DNA of 13,719 nt. Source: Lachnospiraceae bacterium (GTDB taxonomy: Bacteria > Bacillota > Clostridia > Lachnospirales > Lachnospiraceae). The position numbers and the translations under genes were made by a program. Position 1 is the first letter of the stretch. Each line of letters starts with the position of its first letter. The stretch lies in NCBI GenBank assembly GCA_014804285.1, contig JAAVAA010000020.1, positions 1 through 13,719 of the forward strand, read 5' to 3'. The notes below the pieces were generated by a model, which was given only the letters and a program-made list of their open reading frames with translations, searched no databases and was not told the origin of the DNA. Positions 7,106 to 13,719 of this stretch are shown here, one piece after another.

Positions 7106-9148
7106 TTATGATCTCCCTTTTCTTTTTCTGGATTTCCACCAGCAAAATCCGCCTATTCCCGCTACCAGCACTCCGGCTACAATCAGTATTGTACTTATAT
7201 TTTTTGTCTTAGCCGCATTTTCTTCATTCCCTGACGCATTCGAACCATCATTGCCTGTGACTTCTTCCGAAGATTCAGATATATCACCGGCTTCCTCTGA
7301 AGATACAGAATCATCTCCCGCTTCTTCAATAACCGTAGCGCCATCTTCATTAATGATCACGGAAATATCATCCACATAAAAGTCTGCATTTCCGTCTGTC
7401 TCGATATAGACATATACCGCCGGTGCATCCTCCGGTAACGTATAATTTACGATAAGTTCGGTCCAGTCCTCTTTTGCATCCGCTTCAAGAAGCTGCGTAC
7501 TTGAACTGGTGTCCAGACCCATACGAATTTTGGAGTCTTCTGTCAGAACATAGGCAGCAATCGTGACATTTTTTCCCGCATAACGGGAAACGTCAAATTT
7601 CATACTTGCATCCTGTTCCTTCCGTGATACCTTCAAAGAATAACCGATCACGGCCCCTTCTGTATGGTTGATCTTCGGAGCAAGCACAAGCGTAGCCTGA
7701 TGCCCTGTTCCGCGTCCTAAGATGCCCACCTCTTTCGGCACTACGGTTTTCGTCTTTCCTGCCTCCGAATAGGGTTCAAAAGTAATCAGCAAATCCTCCA
7801 ATTCTCCTAAAGTATCTTGCACCGTCATAGTAAACTCTTCGCCCTTTGCAGCCATAACAATGGCATCAAATGCGGGCTTTTTCTCCAGATTTCCATAAAA
7901 CAGCAGCGGATTGGCATCCACGCGCCATGAAGCGTCGTCTGTCAGTCCCCACACCGTAACAGAGGTAAGCTTGACACCGCTTTTAACCTCCTCAATAAGA
8001 CGGGTAAAAAAGTCATAATAGAACTTCGCCTGGTAATACCATACATTTTCATCTGTCCTGCTGCAGCCAACATCCAGCTCAGTAATATGTACCTCGTCCA
8101 CAACTGCAGAGTATTTCTCTAATGCTTTCATATATTGGTCAATATCCTGCGTATCATCCAAGTGTCCCTGCATTCCGATGCCGTCAATCAGACCGTCGCC
8201 GTAAATTGTGCCGTCGCCATCCAGCTTAATCACATCGCTGCTCACCTTGGCATGATTTTCATTCCACTTTTCCTGTGTCAGGAAATTCACGATGGCGTCG
8301 CTTTTATTATCAAACCATTCGTTATAATCATTATAAAAAAGTTTCGGCATAATGACGGATAAATCATCCGTCTCTACATTCAACCCATAGATATCCGCAT
8401 ACTGTGCGGCATAAAGCGTCTCCGCCTCCCTTGCATACAAAAAAGCGTAGTAAAGATAATCCTGTCCGATGATTTTGTACCAGTAACTTCTGCGCAGACC
8501 GTCATCCTGATTTTCATCCGCCGCCTCGTTCACTACATCCCATGCATAGATTGTTTCGGCATAACCGTTCTTATAAGTATATTCCATCAAACTATAAATA
8601 TAAGTTTTAAGCCTTATAAGCAGCTCTTCCCTGTCCACCAGACAATCTTCATCCAAAACAGCGGAATCCGACCATGTCTGTTTTCCATCGGAATAAGCCT
8701 TATAATCAATTGCAAAGATTGACGGATTCACCTGACTGTGCCAGAGGAGTGTATGCCCGCGCATTCCCATATCATTAGCTTTCGCCCAGTCAAGCATTTC
8801 CTCCGCTGCCGGATCGACTTTAAAAAGGGACTCTGATTCCGGATCGAAATTATATGCCGGCTTAAACTCATTTCCACAAGTTATGCTGTTAAAAACGGAA
8901 CTGATCAGTTCTTCCTTCGCCGGATTGCCAATTTCCTTTCCGGAGTCATTCCAGTGGTCAATTGCTTCGCACGCTGCTCCAAACTTAAAAAATTCGCCGT
9001 ATAATTCATCCAGATGCTCATAAGAAGTAATATCAATTTCCGCCGCCTCTGCCATCATAGTTCCTCCTATTAAAGTATTGACTGCCATCACCGAAGCAAT
9101 CATAACAGGACATGCCCACTTCCAAAGTTTTCTGCCCTTCTGCAGCAT
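7106..9148 (-). CDS. membrane-anchored GH10 endo-1,4-beta-xylanase
   Basis: This 680-residue secreted xylanase cuts the xylan backbone outside the cell. A signal peptide (basic start, hydrophobic core, cleavage near AEA at 33-35) leads into a GH10 barrel at about 40-437. The acid/base is Glu208 in WDVVNEA and the nucleophile Glu357 in HITELDVG. GHTLLWHSQ (131-139), GMQGHL and VTVWGLTDDASW complete the substrate cleft. Residues about 470-598 form a jelly-roll carbohydrate-binding-like domain ending FYVDDISV, like families 4, 16 or 22. An acidic Ser/Glu linker with a doubled EEAGD (608-646) is followed by a transmembrane helix (about 651-669) and a basic tail KSRKRKGRS. There is no LPXTG, so the protein stays in the membrane rather than being sortase-linked. 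AGGAGG lies eight bases before the ATG. First gene of the xylan cluster, behind the palindrome at 9184-9224. Very confident. Confidence 0.94.
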   Translation of the reverse strand: MLQKGRKLWKWACPVMIASVMAVNTLIGGTMMAEAAEIDITSYEHLDELYGEFFKFGAACEAIDHWNDSGKEIGNPAKEELISSVFNSITCGNEFKPAYNFDPESESLFKVDPAAEEMLDWAKANDMGMRGHTLLWHSQVNPSIFAIDYKAYSDGKQTWSDSAVLDEDCLVDREELLIRLKTYIYSLMEYTYKNGYAETIYAWDVVNEAADENQDDGLRRSYWYKIIGQDYLYYAFLYAREAETLYAAQYADIYGLNVETDDLSVIMPKLFYNDYNEWFDNKSDAIVNFLTQEKWNENHAKVSSDVIKLDGDGTIYGDGLIDGIGMQGHLDDTQDIDQYMKALEKYSAVVDEVHITELDVGCSRTDENVWYYQAKFYYDFFTRLIEEVKSGVKLTSVTVWGLTDDASWRVDANPLLFYGNLEKKPAFDAIVMAAKGEEFTMTVQDTLGELEDLLITFEPYSEAGKTKTVVPKEVGILGRGTGHQATLVLAPKINHTEGAVIGYSLKVSRKEQDASMKFDVSRYAGKNVTIAAYVLTEDSKIRMGLDTSSSTQLLEADAKEDWTELIVNYTLPEDAPAVYVYIETDGNADFYVDDISVIINEDGATVIEEAGDDSVSSEEAGDISESSEEVTGNDGSNASGNEENAAKTKNISTILIVAGVLVAGIGGFCWWKSRKRKGRS
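7113..7120 (-). promoter_or_regulatory. ribosome binding site of the GH39 gene inside the GH10 3' end
   Basis: AAAGGGAG on the minus strand is made by the last Arg-Lys-Gly-Arg-Ser codons of the GH10 gene and lies nine bases before the ATG at 7103. It decides that start over the longer frame beginning at 7145 and ties GH39 translation to GH10. Confidence 0.6.
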
Positions 9149-9183
9149 TTCTTTTTCCTCCTATCCCAATGTCCATCATACAA

Positions 9184-9224
9184 TATCAACAGTAAACGAC
9201 ATTAAATGTGGTTTACTATTGATA
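9184..9224. promoter_or_regulatory. 41-bp palindrome upstream of the GH10 gene, probable operator of the xylan cluster
   Basis: Fourteen-base inverted arms (TATCAACAGTAAAC against GTTTACTATTGATA) match at 13 of 14 positions around a 13-base centre. In minus-strand RNA the odd position becomes a U-G pair, and the centre can form four more pairs (ACAU/AUGU) after one C-C mismatch. The core AGTAAAC-N13-GTTTACT is shared with the element at 777-811, with 23 of 27 bases identical. It lies 36-76 bases before the GH10 ATG and covers the stop codon of the preceding ABC gene. A TATGAT hexamer (9175-9180, minus strand) just downstream could be a -10 box, with no clear -35. No T-run follows, so it is not an intrinsic terminator. 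A xylan- or xylose-responsive repressor site is the simplest reading, but this is inferred. Confidence 0.65.
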
Positions 9225-11054
9225 ATACTTGGCCTGTTCATGGAACATTTCCGCATAGATTCCGCTCTCTAATGCTACAAGCTCATCATGGCTTCCGTAC
9301 TCCTTGATAGTATCATCCGCAAAGACAGCAATCTTATCGCAAAACCTACAGCTTGACAGCCTGTGTGAAATATAAATAGCGGTCTTCCCGCCCACCAGGG
9401 TCTCAAACTGACGGTAGATCTCATATTCGGCTATCGGGTCCAGGGCTGCGGTCGGTTCGTCAAGGATCACAATCGGGGCATCCCGGTAGAGTGCACGCGC
9501 GATAGCAGTCTTTTGCTTCTGTCCGCCGGAAAGCTCCGTTCCATGTTCGTCATAGGATTTAAAGATCATGGTGTCCATCCCCTCAGACAGCTTCTGTACA
9601 TCCTCGGAAAGACCGGTGAGACGCAGAATTTCCTCTATCCTTTCCTGCGCTGCGCTACCCGTTTCCTCCATCGCAATATTTTCTTTTAAGCTGAACGCAA
9701 ACAATTGAAAGTCCTGAAATACCACTGCAAACAAACGTCTGTATTCATCCTCCGAATACTCCTTGATATTGACACCGTCAATGAGGATCGCCCCATCCGT
9801 CACATCATAGAGTCTGCATAACAGCTTAACTAACGTTGTCTTGCCTGCGCCGTTTAATCCTACGATGGAAAGATGCTCTCCTGATTTAATCGTAAGATTG
9901 ATATTGCGCAGCACATAATTCTCCGCCCGCGGATATTTGAAGCTGACGTTTACAAATTCTATTATATGCTCACCCTTCTTCACAGACCGCATACCCTTCT
10001 CCATCGCTTCCGGATACTCCAGAAATTCCATATAACGGTGCGCATAATTACAGCGTTTCATCAAATTCTGCATTCCGCTGGAGATGGCAAACAGGCTCTG
10101 ATATAATACGGAAGCGGCTGCCACGCACATAGAGAAATCTCCCAGTGTAATCCTGCCCATAATTGCCAGGTATCCGATATAGAAATAACTAATCGCGTCT
10201 CTCAGGGCATTCACCACATCCATCGCCCAAAGGTTTCCCCGGGTTGATAACGCTTCCTCGTACCAGACATTATACATCTGCTTTGAATGATCATCTGCCT
10301 TCCTTCCCATCATGTCGGCACTGTTATAGAGACGGATATCCTTTGCATAGCAGAGCTGGGAAAGCTGGAAAAAGATATATCCAAAAATTCTGTTCCTCTT
10401 AGAAAGCTTCTCAAAGCTTGCTACTTCAATCTTATTATTCCGCATATTAAAGTAAAGGAACAGTATAAGAGCCGCCAGCTGGACAGGGAACAGAAGCGGA
10501 CATGTTACGATGACCACCGCAGCCCCGCCACAGATTACCACGATATTGGATATCATATTGTAAAGCTGATCCAGCACACCCACAACTCCTCCGCTGTACC
10601 AGCTCATTCCCTCTCTTGCTTTATTCAGTACATCCAAAGCATCCGGATCCTCTGTATGTTCAAAATCCATCTCCATAGCCCGCTGTGCAATGCTGATGTC
10701 GATATATTCCTGAAACCACTCATCCAACACACTTCTTGCATGATTTCCGAAAAAAGAACCGATGATGTTTGCCAATAAAACAGCCCCTACACTTATCACA
10801 GCATATAGGCAGACATTGTGCAGATGCTTCTGCCTATCCCCTCCGGCCAAAAACAGCACCAGCTCATCCATCAAAAGCTTCGGAAGCAGGATTTCCCATG
10901 CCCTACTAAACACATCCTTGCACAGACGAATGACATAAACCAGAAACACAACCGGCTTTTCCTTCCATGCCAGCTTTATCATATACAAAAGAGTTTCCCT
11001 GCAAATGCGAATACTTCCCAATTTTGTATTTTGCTCCGTCTTCGCCTCAGTCAC
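9216..11054 (-). CDS. ABC exporter half-transporter, second subunit (permease-ATPase)
   Basis: This 612-residue protein has an N-terminal exporter-type membrane domain (about 20-330, six helices expected) fused to an ATPase domain (about 363-612). The ATPase motifs are intact: Walker A GLNGAGKT (399-406), Q-loop Gln447, signature LSGGQ (508-512), Walker B IVILDEP with catalytic Glu533, and the switch His564. It starts at GTG 11054 inside the end of the previous gene, overlapping it by eight bases, with AGGAGG nine bases upstream. The tight coupling and close resemblance to its neighbour, including a shared C-terminal YAEMFH-x-QA-x-YY, indicate a heterodimer. Family members export peptides, lipids or drugs; nothing here shows the substrate. 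There is no substrate-binding protein, so it is not a sugar importer. Its stop codon lies within the palindrome before the xylan cluster, which marks the unit boundary. Confidence 0.88.
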   Translation of the reverse strand: MTEAKTEQNTKLGSIRICRETLLYMIKLAWKEKPVVFLVYVIRLCKDVFSRAWEILLPKLLMDELVLFLAGGDRQKHLHNVCLYAVISVGAVLLANIIGSFFGNHARSVLDEWFQEYIDISIAQRAMEMDFEHTEDPDALDVLNKAREGMSWYSGGVVGVLDQLYNMISNIVVICGGAAVVIVTCPLLFPVQLAALILFLYFNMRNNKIEVASFEKLSKRNRIFGYIFFQLSQLCYAKDIRLYNSADMMGRKADDHSKQMYNVWYEEALSTRGNLWAMDVVNALRDAISYFYIGYLAIMGRITLGDFSMCVAAASVLYQSLFAISSGMQNLMKRCNYAHRYMEFLEYPEAMEKGMRSVKKGEHIIEFVNVSFKYPRAENYVLRNINLTIKSGEHLSIVGLNGAGKTTLVKLLCRLYDVTDGAILIDGVNIKEYSEDEYRRLFAVVFQDFQLFAFSLKENIAMEETGSAAQERIEEILRLTGLSEDVQKLSEGMDTMIFKSYDEHGTELSGGQKQKTAIARALYRDAPIVILDEPTAALDPIAEYEIYRQFETLVGGKTAIYISHRLSSCRFCDKIAVFADDTIKEYGSHDELVALESGIYAEMFHEQAKYYQ

Positions 11055-12894
11055 CTGCCGTCACCTCCTCTGAATCTTCCACATAATATTGTGCCTGCGT
11101 ATGGAACATCTCCGCATAGGCTCCGTCCTTCTCAAGCAGTTCCTTATGCGTACCGTATTCCACCAATTCTCCTTTCTGAAACATTGCCACCTGGGAACAG
11201 AACTGGGTGGAACTCAGTCTATGGCTGATATAGACTGCGCTTTTTTGACCAATCAATTTATCGAAGTCCTGATAAAGTTTACTCTCCGCTATTGCATCAA
11301 GCGCAGCCGTCGGCTCGTCCAAAACCACCACCGGGGCATCCTTATAGAGCGAGCGGGCTAATGCAATCTTCTGCTTCTCACCGCCGCTGAAGTCCGTACC
11401 ATCGTCATAAATGACCTTTAGAACTTCCGTGTCCATGCCCGCAGGCAGCTCCGCAAGTTTTTTCTCCATACCGCTTTTTATCAGGCATTCTCTGGCTCTG
11501 TCTTTATCAGTGTCCCGGGGTTCCTGCATGGAAATGTTCTCAGCCAGGGGAAATGCAAATAATTCCACATCCTGAAATACCGGCGCAAACAGTTTATAGT
11601 AGCTGCTCTTTGCATATCGTTTTATATCCACGCCATTTAAAAGAATAATACCTTCCTCGGGCTCATAAAGCCGCAGCAACAGCTTAATGAAAGTCGATTT
11701 TCCTGCACCGTTCAAACCTACTACCGCCAGCCTCTCTCCCGATGAGATCTTAATCGAAAGATTCTTTAACGCATAGGTTTCAGATTTGGGATACCGGAAT
11801 GATACATTCCGAAACTCAAATTCATATGCCGTACAATCTGGAACCTCTTCTCCCTCTTCCGCATCACCTTCGCCAATATCCATAAAACTCCTGAAATCAT
11901 CCACCTCTCTACTTCTTGCCAGTAATTCGCCAACTTGCTTCAGCAACATGGATACATAATTATAAAAAGTACTGGAAGATGCCAGATACAGGGAGAAATT
12001 ACCAAGTGTAATCTGCCCCCGAACTGCCAAAATGATCAACCACGCATAGATAGCTCCCTCTGACACCGCCCACAGCACATGGGAAACCGTAGACGCCATC
12101 ATCCACACTTTAGCATTCTTTACATATAATCCATATCGCACCTGCTTGATTTCTCTGTGCCTGGAAATAAGCCAGTCCTTCAATCCAAACATACGGATAT
12201 CCTTCGCCGCACCAAAATCCGTCGTTGTATAGTTCATATAATTATCCTTGCGCCACCATACTGCATGAGGATCCCAAATCTTCTCTTTCGTCATCTTGCT
12301 GACCCGGTTGAAAATCAAAAAATCGACTGCCGCCAAGATAACCATGCCAAGTACGATACCCGGATGCATAGTTCCAAGCACAAGAAGTCCCGTCAAGGCA
12401 ACCATCATATATATCAGACAGTCAGCAAGCGTGCGCTCCATCCCTTCTACTCCTTGATTATTGTTATTACATGCCTGAGTCGCCTTCTGGTAGCAGTCCA
12501 TCACCTCTGAATCCTCTAAATGCTGATAGTTCATGGTCATAACTTTTCTGTTCTTTGCGCTCATAAGCCCGAAACGGACATAAATATAACGAGGCCACAT
12601 ATCATTATTACGATATGTACCTGCCATAGTAGTTGCAAGCTGCAACAATGCAAAACATACTATAATTCTAAAGAGTCTTTCTGTTCCTGCATTCTCAGTA
12701 ATAGCGTCTATGATGAATTTGGACAGGAATTTCCAGAGATACTGCATTACAGGTTCACCAATCATGCCTAACAGAATCAAAAACAGCAGTTTTTTCTGGT
12801 ACCTCACCATAGCGCTTACAATATAGCAGATATTACTGAATAAGCCGTATTCTTTATGATAAGGATTTTTCTTTTCTTCTTTCTTTGCTTTCAT
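11047..12894 (-). CDS. ABC exporter half-transporter, first subunit (permease-ATPase)
   Basis: This 615-residue paralogue of the following gene has a membrane domain at about 20-325 and an ATPase domain at about 357-600. Walker A is GLNGAGKS (393-400), the Q-loop is Gln441, Walker B is VVVLDEP with Glu527, and the switch is His558. The signature reads FSGGE (502-506) instead of LSGGQ, a mild departure that may make one of the two ATP sites of a heterodimer less active. Both Walker B glutamates are kept, so it is not the classical degenerate-site arrangement. The ATG has GGAG eight bases upstream and follows the U32-like gene by 13 bases, so all three are probably one operon. The exported substrate is unknown. 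Family assignment sure, role not. Confidence 0.88.
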   Translation of the reverse strand: MKAKKEEKKNPYHKEYGLFSNICYIVSAMVRYQKKLLFLILLGMIGEPVMQYLWKFLSKFIIDAITENAGTERLFRIIVCFALLQLATTMAGTYRNNDMWPRYIYVRFGLMSAKNRKVMTMNYQHLEDSEVMDCYQKATQACNNNNQGVEGMERTLADCLIYMMVALTGLLVLGTMHPGIVLGMVILAAVDFLIFNRVSKMTKEKIWDPHAVWWRKDNYMNYTTTDFGAAKDIRMFGLKDWLISRHREIKQVRYGLYVKNAKVWMMASTVSHVLWAVSEGAIYAWLIILAVRGQITLGNFSLYLASSSTFYNYVSMLLKQVGELLARSREVDDFRSFMDIGEGDAEEGEEVPDCTAYEFEFRNVSFRYPKSETYALKNLSIKISSGERLAVVGLNGAGKSTFIKLLLRLYEPEEGIILLNGVDIKRYAKSSYYKLFAPVFQDVELFAFPLAENISMQEPRDTDKDRARECLIKSGMEKKLAELPAGMDTEVLKVIYDDGTDFSGGEKQKIALARSLYKDAPVVVLDEPTAALDAIAESKLYQDFDKLIGQKSAVYISHRLSSTQFCSQVAMFQKGELVEYGTHKELLEKDGAYAEMFHTQAQYYVEDSEEVTAGD

Positions 12895-12907
12895 TTGACT
12901 GCTCCAT

Positions 12908-13719
12908 TTATCTTCTTTTTCCCGCAGGCTTTGTTAAATCAGCAAGGGTACTGTCCAGTTTTGTACGGATAAAATCTCTTTTATCATCCTTTACCAGAAA
13001 ATACAGATAAGAATCCTTAACGAAATCAGCCGGAAGCCCTCTACCGACAATCTTGAAGTTTACATAACCTCTCTCAATATAACTTTCAATTTCCTCATTT
13101 GATATAAAGGAAGGCCTCTTCATGCACTCAGCAAATACTCTTGGTGTGGAATTATTCGGACATTTAAACGGAAGCTGCGGATCGTACTCGAGCTGCGCCT
13201 GAGACTGATTTCTGTAGTGCTCCTGCCGCATTTTACATCCCGGATAACAGATTTCATTGACTAGGATCTCAACCTTATCCGCATGCGGCTGCAGGGCAGA
13301 TAATACCTCTTCATTATGATTTAAATCATAATCCAGAACCACCAGAAAATAGTCTTTCTCAATTTCTTCCTGTAGTGTCCCAAGATCAAGCATACGCTTG
13401 GTGGTTGATGAGATGATCTTAAAGCCCGGATATTCACTGCGGATATAGTCCTCCAAAACTTCCCTGTTGACCAGTACCTGATTCATCCCATTATCCGCCA
13501 TCTTCATAATCAGATTACAATAGGTATCTGTAATATGCTCTTTCTCCAGCAAAGAATTAGTCCATGTAAACCTTACCGGTACACCTTTACTGTTGTAAGC
13601 CGTGATAATCTTTCCAATATCTCCCTTACTCGTTACGCCAAATACCGTTCTTCCGCCATTCCAGATAGCTCCGGGAAAAGTTCCATAAACAGAACCGATC
13701 CTGTATCCATCCCTGAAGC
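12908..13719 (-). CDS. U32-peptidase-like TIM-barrel protein, 3' part only
   Basis: The frame is open to the window edge, so the N-terminus is missing; 269 residues are visible. A TTG at 13552 could be taken for a start, but the protein clearly continues upstream (visible residues 7-27, from IGSVYGTFPGAIWNGG through RTVFG). The NFKIVGR stretch (visible residues 221-227) resembles the FKIEGR motif of U32 peptidases. ILVNEICYPGC also fits the cysteine region of that family. Four cysteines (visible 157, 161, 186, 198, spaced C-x3-C-x24-C-x11-C) could bind an iron-sulphur cluster, as known for UbiU/UbiV and some other U32 relatives. Such stand-alone proteins are common in Clostridia with no proven function. 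It is the first visible gene of a probable operon with the ABC pair. Whether it modifies the exported compound is speculation. Confidence 0.6.
   Translation of the reverse strand, partial: FRDGYRIGSVYGTFPGAIWNGGRTVFGVTSKGDIGKIITAYNSKGVPVRFTWTNSLLEKEHITDTYCNLIMKMADNGMNQVLVNREVLEDYIRSEYPGFKIISSTTKRMLDLGTLQEEIEKDYFLVVLDYDLNHNEEVLSALQPHADKVEILVNEICYPGCKMRQEHYRNQSQAQLEYDPQLPFKCPNNSTPRVFAECMKRPSFISNEEIESYIERGYVNFKIVGRGLPADFVKDSYLYFLVKDDKRDFIRTKLDSTLADLTKPAGKRR

Noticed and set aside
7104..7145. A 14-residue longer N-terminus for the GH39 protein
   Set aside because: It overlaps the GH10 tail, and the ATG at 7103 has a strong ribosome binding site and fits the family N-terminus.
9216..12894. ABC genes as the xylo-oligosaccharide importer
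   Set aside because: Both are fused permease-ATPase exporter-type proteins, and no solute-binding protein is present.
1..13719. CRISPR arrays, tRNA or rRNA genes, insertion sequences
   Set aside because: I saw no repeat-spacer pattern, no cloverleaf-like stretch, no transposase and no target-site duplications.

Overview
The window is about 45% GC by eye and tightly packed. All ten genes are read from the minus strand, most with strong AGGAGG-type ribosome binding sites. Gene content and protein style point to a Gram-positive anaerobe of the Clostridia, most likely a Lachnospiraceae-type gut or rumen fibre degrader. This placement is an inference from gene families; no taxonomic marker gene is present.

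In the direction of transcription (right to left), the window opens with the 3' part of a U32-peptidase-like TIM-barrel gene (12908-13719, cut by the window edge). Two paralogous ABC half-exporters follow (11047-12894 and 9216-11054). They overlap by 8 nt and probably form a heterodimer. Then comes a five-gene xylan cluster: a membrane-anchored GH10 endo-xylanase (7106-9148), a GH39 beta-xylosidase (5568-7103), a GH43 enzyme with a C-terminal beta-sandwich (4066-5463), a GH43 beta-xylosidase/arabinofuranosidase that looks like subfamily 12 (2375-3970), and a GH8 reducing-end exo-oligoxylanase (1229-2362). After it lie a 74-residue helical protein of unknown function (873-1097) and a YczE-type membrane protein (63-716).

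The xylan genes make a coherent pathway. The GH10 enzyme has a signal peptide and a C-terminal transmembrane anchor, so it cuts xylan at the cell surface. The other four enzymes lack signal peptides and should act on imported oligosaccharides in the cytoplasm. There GH8 trims from the reducing end, GH39 and GH43 trim from the non-reducing end, and at least one GH43 may remove arabinose side groups. No sugar importer, xylose isomerase or xylulokinase is in the window. The ABC proteins here are exporter-type and cannot fill the importer role.

The most interesting non-coding signal is a pair of near-identical palindromes, AGTAAAC-N13-GTTTACT (23 of 27 bases shared). One lies just upstream of the GH10 gene (9184-9224) and the other just upstream of the YczE-like gene (777-811), so they bracket the xylan cluster. 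They look like operators for one regulator, or conserved RNA hairpins at transcription-unit boundaries. I did not find a clearly new multi-gene system. The palindromes, the small unknown protein and the possible link of the YczE-like gene to xylan use are the points most worth following.
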